Source: Flagellimonas aquimarina
GTDB taxonomy: Bacteria; Bacteroidota; Bacteroidia; Flavobacteriales; Flavobacteriaceae
Direction: 5' to 3'
DNA length: 64,000 bases
Assembly: GCF_003149745.1 (NCBI RefSeq)
Contig: NZ_QGEG01000001.1
Location: 806,001-870,000, forward strand
This document shows, in pieces, positions 16,657 through 26,268 of this stretch (position 1 is its first letter; each line of letters starts with the position of its first letter). The position numbers and the translations under genes were made by a program. The notes under the pieces were generated by a model. It did not search any database and had not been told where the DNA came from. It worked only from the letters and a program-made list of their open reading frames with translations.

Positions 16657-19068
16657 TTATTCTGTTCTTAAACTATCTACAGGATTCACCGAGGCAGCTT
16701 TTAAGGTTTTTCCTCCTACTGTAATAAAGGCAATTACTGTGGCCAATAGCCCGGCGCCTATAAAAAACCAAACACTGAGCGAAATATGAAAAGCATATCC
16801 CTGTAACCACTGGTTCAATGCATACCATGCTATGGGAGTGGCTATGACAAAAGCTACTCCTACCAGTTTTAAAAAATCTTTCGTCAGTAATAATGTAATG
16901 GAGGAAACACTTGCCCCAATAACTTTGCGAACTCCTATTTCCTTTGTTCGTTGCGCAACTACCAGTAGCGAAATAGCAAAGAGACCAATACAACTTAAAA
17001 CAATACCCAGTATTGAACCACTGGTTATTATTGTGGTCATCATTTTTTCACGCCTGTATGTGCGATCAATATTTTCATCTAGAAAGGAACCTTGAAACTC
17101 GGCATTGGGCTCAATTTTCTCCCAAGCAGTTTTTAGAAACTCAAAAGACTTGGATAATGTACCCGGAGCAACTTTTACATAAGCATAATATAGGTCCCAA
17201 TCGCGGTTCATAAATAGGGTAAGTGGCTCAATTTCTTTGGTGATTTTTTGAAAGTTGAAATCCTTTATAACTCCTATAACAGTATATGCGATTGAATCAT
17301 CCATCATAATTTTGACAGAAATTGGATCGGTTTCATTCAGTTCCTTTACCATGGCTTGGTTAATTACGAGGCTAAGACTGTCCGCTTTAAATTCAGGACT
17401 AAAGGTTCTTCCAGAGAGCAGTTCAATATCCAGCGTTTTAAGGTAATCGTGGTCCACGGTAAGTATATTTGTGGTTACCCCTCGTTGTTTATGGTCAAAA
17501 CCCCATTTACTGGTAGATAGACTGCCATCTCTTCCTCTTCCCAGATTGTTATCTGCTCCCGTAACTTCCAAAATATTGGGATTGTTTTGGAGTTCTTCAC
17601 GTAGCAGATTTATTACTCTATAACTGTCTTTTTTTCCGTTTAGGGGGATTGAAATTACCTGTTCTTTGTTATATCCAAGGTCTTTGTCGCGCATAAACTG
17701 AAGCTGCCCTTGTAGCACCAAAGTGCCACTTATCAAAATAATGGCAATGACAAATTGAACAACGATGAGGACATTCCTAATACCGTTCTTTCCCATTTCC
17801 CATTTCCCTTTCAATGCACGAAGGGTGTTCATTTTACTCAACAACAAAGCGGGATAACCTCCTGCAATAAAGATAATTAGGAACATGGCCACAAAAAAAC
17901 CAAGAAGAATGGAAGGTTTGGTTAGGTTGGCCAAGGTAGCCTCAGTGTTAAAAAGTATCTTGAAGGGGTCGATAAGTAAATTTCCCAGTACTAAACCTAG
18001 GAACAAGGCAGTCACAAATATCAAAAGGCTTTCTGTCCAAAATTGAAAGAATAACTGTCCTTTTATGGCTCCCAATGTTTTTCGCATCCCAATTTCCTTA
18101 AGTCGTTTTTCACTAAGGGCAATGTTCATGTTAATAAAATTGGCACATGCAATAAAGATGATCAAAAAGGAGATGCCCAATATTAGATAGGGAAAAGTGC
18201 GTTGCACCTGTATACTACCGCTGGCATATGAAACAAAATGCACATCTGTATAAGGAAGAAGATGAAACTGTTTGTATTGGTTATTGGCATCTGGCTGCGC
18301 CCCATCCCTAACTAGATTTTCAATGTTTTCGCTGTAATGCATGTTGGTGAACTCCCAGGTGTTTTTTTCAAACTGATCAGCGGATACACCCTTGTCCAAT
18401 TCAACATAGACTTCATGAAAGTTGGAATCCCATACATCTAAATTCTCGGCATAATCGGAATGGTTTTCAAAAGGAATGGCAATCTGAAAATCTACACTAC
18501 TATTTGTTGGAAGGTCTTTAAGAATTGAAGAAATGGTAAAGGGGCGATCCTCTTTCCCTAGCAGTAAGTAGATTGTTTTTCCAATAGCATTAGTATCTCC
18601 AAATAACAGTTGTGATGTTCGTTCAGTGATGGCAACGGACCTCTTGTCCGAAAATGGATGGTTTCCATTCCCCAATACAATGGGATAGCTGAACATTGCA
18701 AAAAAGTCGGGGTCTACATAATGTGCATCCAAAACCAATTCTTTCTCTTGGTAGGTTACCAGAGCATCTTCACTAACAGCTCTTGTAATCTGTTTTATCC
18801 CTGGAACTTCATTTTTTAAGGAAGGAGCCAAGGGAACGGGACTTGCGGTACTCGTTCTGGTACCCTTGGGTGTTTGATTGGAAAGTGCCAGTTGGTAAAT
18901 AGAATCTTTGTTGGTGTGAAACTGATCATAGGACAACTCAAACAAGGCGGTCATTGACAAAAGAATGGCCACGGCAAATGCAAGGGTCAAGCCAATTACG
19001 TTTGCAAGCGTAAACACCTTGTTTTTAAGAAGGTTCCTCCAAGCTATTTTCAAGAAGAGTTTATACAT
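16657..19068 (-). CDS. FtsX/MacB-type ABC permease, copy 7 of 7
   Basis: An 803-residue permease with duplicated architecture. Helix 1 lies at about 22-44, then a large periplasmic MacB_PCD-like domain, three helices near 292-314, 343-366 and 386-410, helix 5 near 431-453, a second periplasmic domain, and three C-terminal helices. The cytoplasmic FtsX motifs occur twice: KEIGMRKTLGA (around 325) and KEIGVRKVIGAS (near the C-terminus). The N-terminus MYKLFLKIAWRNLLKNKVFT and the end NPVDSLRTE are shared with the other six copies. It lacks its own ATPase domain, so it must use a LolD-type ATPase; one follows directly. Such permeases move substrates from the periplasm to TolC rather than across the inner membrane. 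Confidence 0.92.
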   Translation of the reverse strand: MYKLFLKIAWRNLLKNKVFTLANVIGLTLAFAVAILLSMTALFELSYDQFHTNKDSIYQLALSNQTPKGTRTSTASPVPLAPSLKNEVPGIKQITRAVSEDALVTYQEKELVLDAHYVDPDFFAMFSYPIVLGNGNHPFSDKRSVAITERTSQLLFGDTNAIGKTIYLLLGKEDRPFTISSILKDLPTNSSVDFQIAIPFENHSDYAENLDVWDSNFHEVYVELDKGVSADQFEKNTWEFTNMHYSENIENLVRDGAQPDANNQYKQFHLLPYTDVHFVSYASGSIQVQRTFPYLILGISFLIIFIACANFINMNIALSEKRLKEIGMRKTLGAIKGQLFFQFWTESLLIFVTALFLGLVLGNLLIDPFKILFNTEATLANLTKPSILLGFFVAMFLIIFIAGGYPALLLSKMNTLRALKGKWEMGKNGIRNVLIVVQFVIAIILISGTLVLQGQLQFMRDKDLGYNKEQVISIPLNGKKDSYRVINLLREELQNNPNILEVTGADNNLGRGRDGSLSTSKWGFDHKQRGVTTNILTVDHDYLKTLDIELLSGRTFSPEFKADSLSLVINQAMVKELNETDPISVKIMMDDSIAYTVIGVIKDFNFQKITKEIEPLTLFMNRDWDLYYAYVKVAPGTLSKSFEFLKTAWEKIEPNAEFQGSFLDENIDRTYRREKMMTTIITSGSILGIVLSCIGLFAISLLVVAQRTKEIGVRKVIGASVSSITLLLTKDFLKLVGVAFVIATPIAWYALNQWLQGYAFHISLSVWFFIGAGLLATVIAFITVGGKTLKAASVNPVDSLRTE

Positions 19069-19080
19069 AGATTCTATTTT

Positions 19081-21447
19081 TTATTCTGTTCGGAGGCTTT
19101 TAATTGGATTGGCCAAAGAAGCTTTCAAGCTTTGATAACTTACCGTTGATAATGCGACAATCAACACAGTAAATCCTGCAAGCACAAATACCCACCATTG
19201 AAGCTCAATGTGAAACGCATATTCTTCCAACCACTTGCTCATTACATACCAGGCTATGGGAATGGCCAGAACAAAAGCCACAAAAACAAGTTTTAAAAAA
19301 TCCTTTGAAAGCATATTTACCAACCTTAGAGCACTTGCACCCAAAACCTTTCTTACCCCAATTTCTTTGAAACGTTGTTCCGTCATAAAGGCAGAAAGCC
19401 CATAAAGCCCTAAACAAGAAATAAAAATGGCGAGTATAGCAAATACCTTAAAGATTGACCCCATTTGCTGTTCTCCTTTATATTGGGAATCCAAATTAGC
19501 ATCCACAAAATTGTAAACCATAGGGTAGGCAGGGTTTAATGTATGGTAGATATTTTCAAGAGCTGCAATGGTGCTCTCCGTGCTCTTAGGGCTTGTTCTT
19601 ACAACAGCAAGGTTGCCGAAACCACCATGTCGAATTACCAAGGGTTCTATGGCATATTGCAGTTGTTTATAATTAAAATCCTTAACGACTCCAATTATGG
19701 TTCCCTTTCTTTCTTTAAAAGTGAGAGTTTTGCCTAAGATGTTTTCCAGATTGCCCCCCATTACTTTGACTGCAGTTTCGTTGATTATGTAGTCATTGTT
19801 TTCAGATGAGGTTTTTGAAAATCCTCTGCCATTTAGAAGGGTCATTTGAAAAACATCCAAGAAGTTTTCATCCGCTCTAATACTTGGAAAAAGTATTTGT
19901 TCATTGGGATCTTTGCCCTCCCAATGAATATCAAAATCGCCAGTAACAAGATTGGCAGGTAGATCGGATATAATGGAAAAATTGTTTGTCAAGGGATTTT
20001 CGGCCAATGCGGCTTTTAATGCATCTTGTTTTCCCCACATTTCACCTTCCATTGGAACGTATACTAAATTGGATTTGTCGTACCCTAAATTTTTGTTTTT
20101 AATGAATGTCAATTGTTTGTAAATAACCGTTGTGCCAATCAACAACAATACTGAAACCACGAACTGGGAAACCACTAGACCATTTCGGAACAGAAGATTG
20201 TATTTTGAGAGCTTCAATCTTCCCTTTAAAACTTTGATTGGCTTAAATCCAGAAAGAAACAAAGCGGGATAACTTCCAGAAATGAGACCTGTTATAAGAG
20301 CAATGAAGAGTAGAGTCGACCAAAGCAACGGATCTGTAAGGCTAAATACAAGTTCTTTTTGAGAAAGGTGGTTAAATGCTGGTAAAAACAAGTACACAAG
20401 ACCTATGGCAAGGACCAAGGATAAGAAAGAAATTATTAGAGATTCACCCAAAAACTGAAGAATAAGTTGCCTACGTCCAGCTCCAATTACTTTGCGCAAA
20501 CCTACTTCTTTTGCCCTTCTAGAGGATCGCGCTGTTGCCAGGTTCATATAATTGATACATGCAACTATCAAAATAATAAAAGCAACAAGGAAGAAGATGT
20601 TTACATATTGAATATTCCCATGGCCGGGTAAATCTATCTGCAAATCTGAATGTAGATGAATATCTTTTAAAGGCTGTAAATTAAAAATAATCTCATACTC
20701 GGGTGCCCGTTCTGCGTAGATTTGATTGATTTTGGCCACCATTTTGGAAAACTTTTCTGGGGTGGATATGGCGCTTTCCTCAAACTGGAAATAACCATAA
20801 AAATTAAAGCTGTTCCAAACCTTATTTACCAAATCACTGTCATTTTTGGCATGATAGGTCATTGGTATTATAATATTGAACTGTAAATGGGAATTGGACG
20901 GGACATCCGCTAATACGCCCTTTACCGTAAAGGTGTCCCCATTATCAATCTTAATGGTTTTGCCCAAAGCACTTTCCGCACCAAAATATTTCTTTGCCGT
21001 AACTTCTGTTATTAAAATACCATCAGGGCTGTCAAGAGCGGTTTTGGATTCTCCTTCAATCAAGGGAAAGGTAAACACATCCAAAAAATTGGGGTCCGCG
21101 TAAAAAACAGGCCCTTCTTTAAATTTTTGATCATCTATTTCTACTAAGGCCTCAAAGGGTGCGCTTAAACGAAGACTAGATTTTATTTCTGGTATTTGAT
21201 TGGGCAACTCCTCGACCATACCTGCGGGACTTACCGCAGCTTTGAAATTTTCATTTGCTTCAGCTGTAAGCCTATATATGTTGTCCACATTGGAATGAAA
21301 GGTATCATAACTGGACTCATTCTGCACCCATAATAAAATGAGAATACTACAAGCCATGCCAATGGTAAGCCCCCCTATGTTTAAAAGGGAATACCATTTG
21401 TTTTTTACAAAGTTTCTCCATGCAGTCCTGATATGATTTCTTAACAT
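19081..21447 (-). CDS. FtsX/MacB-type ABC permease, copy 6 of 7
   Basis: About 788 residues from the start MLRNHIRTAWRNFVKNKWYS. The frame is open 27 codons further upstream, but that part overlaps the end of copy 5 and lacks the family N-terminus. It has two FtsX units with the motifs KEVGLRKVIGAGRRQLI and KEIGVRKVLGASALRLV, two periplasmic domains, and the terminal NPIKSLRTE. The first periplasmic domain carries the MacB_PCD pattern, for example ITEVTAKKYFGAESALGKTI. It is 12 bases upstream of copy 7 and 19 bases downstream of copy 5. Confidence 0.92.
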   Translation of the reverse strand: MLRNHIRTAWRNFVKNKWYSLLNIGGLTIGMACSILILLWVQNESSYDTFHSNVDNIYRLTAEANENFKAAVSPAGMVEELPNQIPEIKSSLRLSAPFEALVEIDDQKFKEGPVFYADPNFLDVFTFPLIEGESKTALDSPDGILITEVTAKKYFGAESALGKTIKIDNGDTFTVKGVLADVPSNSHLQFNIIIPMTYHAKNDSDLVNKVWNSFNFYGYFQFEESAISTPEKFSKMVAKINQIYAERAPEYEIIFNLQPLKDIHLHSDLQIDLPGHGNIQYVNIFFLVAFIILIVACINYMNLATARSSRRAKEVGLRKVIGAGRRQLILQFLGESLIISFLSLVLAIGLVYLFLPAFNHLSQKELVFSLTDPLLWSTLLFIALITGLISGSYPALFLSGFKPIKVLKGRLKLSKYNLLFRNGLVVSQFVVSVLLLIGTTVIYKQLTFIKNKNLGYDKSNLVYVPMEGEMWGKQDALKAALAENPLTNNFSIISDLPANLVTGDFDIHWEGKDPNEQILFPSIRADENFLDVFQMTLLNGRGFSKTSSENNDYIINETAVKVMGGNLENILGKTLTFKERKGTIIGVVKDFNYKQLQYAIEPLVIRHGGFGNLAVVRTSPKSTESTIAALENIYHTLNPAYPMVYNFVDANLDSQYKGEQQMGSIFKVFAILAIFISCLGLYGLSAFMTEQRFKEIGVRKVLGASALRLVNMLSKDFLKLVFVAFVLAIPIAWYVMSKWLEEYAFHIELQWWVFVLAGFTVLIVALSTVSYQSLKASLANPIKSLRTE

Positions 21448-21466
21448 GATTTTATTTTTTAATGAT

Positions 21467-23836
21467 TCATTCCGTTCGTAAACTTTTTGCAGGATCCGCC
21501 AGGGCAGCTTTAATGGCTTGAAATCCAATTGTTGATAATGCTATTGCCACAGTTAAAATGCCTGCAAAGGCAAAAACCCACCATGTAATGGTAATCTTAT
21601 ATGCAAAGTCCTCTAACCAACTATCCATAAAATAATATGCAAGAGGTGAGGCAATTAATATGGCAAGTGAAACTAGTTTTAGAAAATCCTTTGAAATAAG
21701 AGCGGTGATACTTTTTACGCTGGCTCCCAACACTTTTCTAATTCCAATCTCTTTTGTTCGTTGTTTGGCCATAAATGTTGCCAGACCAAATAGGCCTAGA
21801 CACGATATAAGGATTGAGATAAAGGCAAAGTAATAGGTTAGGTCACCTGTTAAAACTTCGCTCTTATATTTTGCCGCATATGATTGGTCCAAAAAATCAT
21901 AATGCAGGGGAACATCTGGCAATACGGTATTAAAGGCTTTTTGTAAAGATGCTAAGGCCTCCTTGGTTTTTTTTGCCTCTAACTTTACAAACATCATTCC
22001 CGCATCATTGGGATCCAAAAGGAAAACAGAGGGCTGTATGGCCTCATAAAGAGATCTGTTGTGAAAATCTTTGAGTACGCCAATAATGTTTCTTTGTTTT
22101 CCCCAGAGTTGGATGGTCTTTCCAATGGGGTTCTGAATCCCCATAAGGTCAATGGCTTTTTGATTGACAACAATGTTCATGGTGTCTTTACTTCCTTCGC
22201 GGTAATAAGACCCTTCGGCCATAGAAACATCAAATACTTCTGGAAAATTATGAGCTGTCCATAACAATGAAAACTCTATGTTTTCTTGCTCTACGGCCTT
22301 TCCTGGCCACACAACACCACTTGTTGATGAACGAACATCCAAGGGGGAAGGGCCCACAAGGGTAACATCTTCAATACCGTTGGATGCAATGAGTTCGTTT
22401 CGCAAAGCATTGTATTTTTCTGTAAGATTTTCATCTTGATGAATTGAAACAATGTGATCTTTGGCTATCCCTAAGTCTTTGCCATTAATGTAGTTCACTT
22501 GCAACTTGACAATTATGGCAGCCACGATCAGTAGTATGGTCAATCCAAATTGAAGAACCACCAAACCTTTCCTAAAAGAAGTTGCACTCTTTTTTTCTCG
22601 GCTCTTTCCTTTAAGGGCCTCAACCGGCTTAAAAGAGGAAATTACCATTGCCGGATAAGCTCCTGAAAAAAGAGTAGTACAAATAAAAACACTCAAAATG
22701 CTAACCCAAAAGATAGGTTTGGTAAAATCCACCTGGAGCGTTTTATCTACAAAACTGCTAACACTTGGCAGTAAAAGCATCGCTAAAACAAATGCAATAA
22801 CAAATGCAATTGATGTGATTATGGAGGTTTCAGAAAGAAATTGTAAAATGAGGGCATTTTTCCTTGCGCCAACCACTTTTCTTACCCCTATTTCTCCAGA
22901 ACGTTTGGTAGCATAAACCGTGGATAGGTTCACAAAATTGATACAAGAAACTATCAAAAGAAAAAAGGCTGCTATTGTAAATATGCGAACATATTCAATA
23001 CGTCCTCCACTAACTTGTGCTTGTTCGTTGAACTTGCCATAGAGGTAACTGTCTGAGAACTTTTGGAGAAAACACCCTTCTTTGTTTTCCCCTTTAATGT
23101 TGTTTTGAAAGAGTGTGTTCAATTTTGAGGAAACCAATTGCGAATCTGCCCCCTCTTTCAATAAAAACACCCCTTGCATACCGTTACTTCCCCATTCATT
23201 GACCCACTCTCGGTCATTTAGAAATTTTTGAAAACTGTAATAAAAATCATTTTGGATGGAAGAACTACTGGGGAAGTCTTTGTAAACAGCTTCCACTGTA
23301 AAATCTCCATTATCCATAATTTCAATACTTTTCCCCATGGCAATACTTTTCCAATTTTGCCCCCAAATACGGTTGGCCAGACTTTCTGAAATTGCAATGG
23401 CTTCAGGTTTTTTATCCAGTTGTGTAATATCACCTTGAATTACAGGAAAGGAAAATCCGTAAAACAAATCTGCATTGGCAAAAGTTCCGGCAGCCCTAAA
23501 ATCATTATTGTCCACTTTCAGATTGTCTTCAAAAGTGTGGCCTATGGTAAGGTATTTTTCTATCTCTGGTAATTGTTCAGTAGCAGTTCTAAGCAATGGA
23601 TAGGAAGAATTATCATACACGTCTAAAACACCATGTTCCAAGGGCACGGTCCTTTTAACCAAGTAAAGCCTATCATCATTCTCATGAAACCTATCCATGC
23701 TTTGTTCATCATGCACCCAAAGCAGCATGAGAAAAGATACGGTCAATGCCAATGATAGACCAAAAATGTTTATGAAGAAGTAGGACTTGTTTTTTATGAG
23801 GTTTCTCCACGCAATTTTAATATGATTTTTAATCAT
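21467..23836 (-). CDS. FtsX/MacB-type ABC permease, copy 5 of 7
   Basis: 789 residues beginning MIKNHIKIAWRNLIKNKSYF. The layout is the same double FtsX one with motifs GEIGVRKVVGARKNALI and KEIGIRKVLGASVKSIT, and it ends DPAKSLRTE. The periplasmic regions diverge strongly from the other copies while the membrane-proximal parts are conserved. That is the pattern expected if substrate or partner contacts differ between copies. It is 10 bases from copy 4. No ATPase domain is present. Confidence 0.92.
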   Translation of the reverse strand: MIKNHIKIAWRNLIKNKSYFFINIFGLSLALTVSFLMLLWVHDEQSMDRFHENDDRLYLVKRTVPLEHGVLDVYDNSSYPLLRTATEQLPEIEKYLTIGHTFEDNLKVDNNDFRAAGTFANADLFYGFSFPVIQGDITQLDKKPEAIAISESLANRIWGQNWKSIAMGKSIEIMDNGDFTVEAVYKDFPSSSSIQNDFYYSFQKFLNDREWVNEWGSNGMQGVFLLKEGADSQLVSSKLNTLFQNNIKGENKEGCFLQKFSDSYLYGKFNEQAQVSGGRIEYVRIFTIAAFFLLIVSCINFVNLSTVYATKRSGEIGVRKVVGARKNALILQFLSETSIITSIAFVIAFVLAMLLLPSVSSFVDKTLQVDFTKPIFWVSILSVFICTTLFSGAYPAMVISSFKPVEALKGKSREKKSATSFRKGLVVLQFGLTILLIVAAIIVKLQVNYINGKDLGIAKDHIVSIHQDENLTEKYNALRNELIASNGIEDVTLVGPSPLDVRSSTSGVVWPGKAVEQENIEFSLLWTAHNFPEVFDVSMAEGSYYREGSKDTMNIVVNQKAIDLMGIQNPIGKTIQLWGKQRNIIGVLKDFHNRSLYEAIQPSVFLLDPNDAGMMFVKLEAKKTKEALASLQKAFNTVLPDVPLHYDFLDQSYAAKYKSEVLTGDLTYYFAFISILISCLGLFGLATFMAKQRTKEIGIRKVLGASVKSITALISKDFLKLVSLAILIASPLAYYFMDSWLEDFAYKITITWWVFAFAGILTVAIALSTIGFQAIKAALADPAKSLRTE

Positions 23837-23846
23837 GGCTGTTTTT

Positions 23847-26246
23847 TTATTCTGTTCTTAAGCTTTTTATTGGATTGGACCGGGCAGCTTTGATGGCCTG
23901 AAAACTCACGGTCAAAATCGTAACTCCCATTGCCCCCAACATGGCCAAGGCAAAAATCCACCACTTTAGGATCACGCGATATGGGTATTCTTGTAACCAG
24001 CCATTCATAATGTAATAGGCTATGGGAACGGCAATAAAACAGGAAACAGTCACCAACTTTAAAAAGTCCTTTGAAAGCATGTTCCATACATTGAAAACGG
24101 ATGCACCCAATACTTTTCTAACCCCTATTTCTTTGGTGCGCTGTTCTGCAACAAAAGAGGTTAAACCAAATAAACCAAGACAGCTGATCAGGATGGCCAG
24201 CGCAGTAAATATGCCCGATAATGTTCCGATACGTTGCTCTGCAGCGAATTTTTCAGCATACTCTTCATCCACAAAATCATACTCAAATGGTATTGCCGGA
24301 AAGTTTTCTTTAAAAACTCGTTCAATAACGGCAAGGTTCTGATTTGCACTTTGGTTTGGGTTCAACCTTAAGTTGTAATAACTAAAATTAAAATGCCTGT
24401 CATAAACATACAATCCTTGCTTTACAGGTTCATAAGGAGATTGAGCGATCATATCTTCAACCACGCCAATAATTTTTAATGGCGGATTAGGGTCTTCTTC
24501 ATCACTATCTCTTAATAATTGTCCAATAGGGTTTTCAAGACCCAAATATTTAACGGCGGTTTCATTAATGAGAACCCCAAGGGAATCAGTTGCCATATCG
24601 CGAGAGAAATCTCTTCCCTGAACAATTTTTAAGTTGAGGGTTTTTGCATATTCTGGGGAGACCTCTGTCCATGCCAAATCCTCCTGAAAACCTTCGGGCT
24701 TTCCCTCCCATGTAAAGCCACTTCTATTTGACCAAATTCGAGTTGTTGGACTGCTAGAGGTTGCCATTTCAACCGCTGCTCCAGAGTTGATAAACTGCTC
24801 GCGCATCAAATCGGTTTTCCCCTCAAAATCCTGGCTGAACGTAGGTACTTGAATCAAGCCTTCTTTATCATAACCAATGGGCCTATTTTTAGCATGGTTG
24901 ATTTGTTGCATAACAATTACGGTTCCTATAATAAATGCAACGGAAACCGTAAATTGTAGTACTACCAAAATCTTTCTTGGAAGTCCTGCATATTTACCTG
25001 CTTTGAAAGTGCCTTTTAAAACATCTACCGGCTTGAAGGAAGACAGGTAGAGCGCAGGATAACTACCCGCCAATAAAGCAGTAAATGCAATGAAAAGCAA
25101 TGAAACCAACCAGAAACCGGGATTGCTCCAAGGAAATTCAATTTCTTTTCTTGCTAGTTCATTAAATCCGTTTAAACATAGTAATACAATTGATATTGCC
25201 ATTAGATAGGCGAACAGCACCACTAAAAATGACTCACTTAAAAATTGATTTATCAACTGTCTTCTTTGAGAGCCTATGGATTTTCTAATACCGACCTCTT
25301 TAGCTCTTTTCTCTGATCGCGCAGTACTTAGGTTCATAAAGTTTATGCATGCCAACAATAGTACAAAAGCGCCAATAATACCAAAGAGCCAGACGTATTT
25401 TATGCGACCGCCGACTTGTTTTCCATTTTCAAAATTATTGCGCAAGTACCAGTCATCCATGGGCAACAGAAAGATTCTTGGATTAAATTCGGCAGTATCT
25501 TCATTGGCATCTTTTTTAATGTTCAATATAGCGTTGGTCACACTTTCCATTGTGGTGTTTTCAGCAATTTGCACAAAGAGTTGGAAAGAATTATTGCCCC
25601 AATTGTCCAATGAGTTTTCAATCCATTCATTGGTGTTCACATAATGTGTCCAAGGCATTATATATTTTAAATCCCGAAACGAGCTGTTGTAGGGCATATC
25701 TTTATAAACGGCACTAACCATCATGTCATGCTCATTACTGATTCGCACTGTTTTTCCAATAGGATTTATATCGCCAAATAGAGCATCAGCCGTAGATTCT
25801 GACAGCATTATGGAATTCACTTCACGAAGCCCGTCTTTTTCTCCTTTCAAAACCTCAAGGCCCAATAACTCGGGTGCTTCACGTTGCATGTAATTGCCAG
25901 GTCTGGAAAGGTAGGTTTCTTCATATTTTAGGTAGGAGTCATTGGTCCAAGAGGACATGATTAGATACTTAAAATTATCATTAAACCCATTTCTTAATGC
26001 AGGCGCTAACGGTAAAGGAATAGCAGGCCCAGTTCCAGTGTTGTTATTAAATGTTTGTGATTGGAAAACTTGGGCAAATTTAGCCTTATTGGCAAAGTTT
26101 TTATCATGGGTCAGCTCATCCTGTATCCAAAGACCAATGATTAGCGTAACGGCCATCCCCAAGGCTAGACCACCAACGTTAATAAGCGTGTAGGCCTTGT
26201 TCTTTGTTAAGTTCCTCCAGGCTATTTTTAAATAATTCTTTAACAT
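23847..26246 (-). CDS. FtsX/MacB-type ABC permease, copy 4 of 7
   Basis: 799 residues beginning MLKNYLKIAWRNLTKNKAYT. The FtsX motifs are KEVGIRKSIGSQRRQLI in the first unit and KEIGVRKVLGASVFNVW in the second, and it ends NPIKSLRTE. About eight helices and two periplasmic domains are predicted, as in its neighbours. In the first unit the usual KV(L)GA is changed to KSIGS. It sits in the middle of the permease array and has no ATPase gene of its own. Confidence 0.92.
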   Translation of the reverse strand: MLKNYLKIAWRNLTKNKAYTLINVGGLALGMAVTLIIGLWIQDELTHDKNFANKAKFAQVFQSQTFNNNTGTGPAIPLPLAPALRNGFNDNFKYLIMSSWTNDSYLKYEETYLSRPGNYMQREAPELLGLEVLKGEKDGLREVNSIMLSESTADALFGDINPIGKTVRISNEHDMMVSAVYKDMPYNSSFRDLKYIMPWTHYVNTNEWIENSLDNWGNNSFQLFVQIAENTTMESVTNAILNIKKDANEDTAEFNPRIFLLPMDDWYLRNNFENGKQVGGRIKYVWLFGIIGAFVLLLACINFMNLSTARSEKRAKEVGIRKSIGSQRRQLINQFLSESFLVVLFAYLMAISIVLLCLNGFNELARKEIEFPWSNPGFWLVSLLFIAFTALLAGSYPALYLSSFKPVDVLKGTFKAGKYAGLPRKILVVLQFTVSVAFIIGTVIVMQQINHAKNRPIGYDKEGLIQVPTFSQDFEGKTDLMREQFINSGAAVEMATSSSPTTRIWSNRSGFTWEGKPEGFQEDLAWTEVSPEYAKTLNLKIVQGRDFSRDMATDSLGVLINETAVKYLGLENPIGQLLRDSDEEDPNPPLKIIGVVEDMIAQSPYEPVKQGLYVYDRHFNFSYYNLRLNPNQSANQNLAVIERVFKENFPAIPFEYDFVDEEYAEKFAAEQRIGTLSGIFTALAILISCLGLFGLTSFVAEQRTKEIGVRKVLGASVFNVWNMLSKDFLKLVTVSCFIAVPIAYYIMNGWLQEYPYRVILKWWIFALAMLGAMGVTILTVSFQAIKAARSNPIKSLRTE

Positions 26247-26268
26247 TACAGTTTGTTTTTTGATGTGA

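Noticed and set aside
21448-21528. 27-codon upstream extension of permease copy 6
   Set aside because: It runs into the end of copy 5 and lacks the family start; ATG at 21447 begins the conserved MLRNHIRTAWRN.
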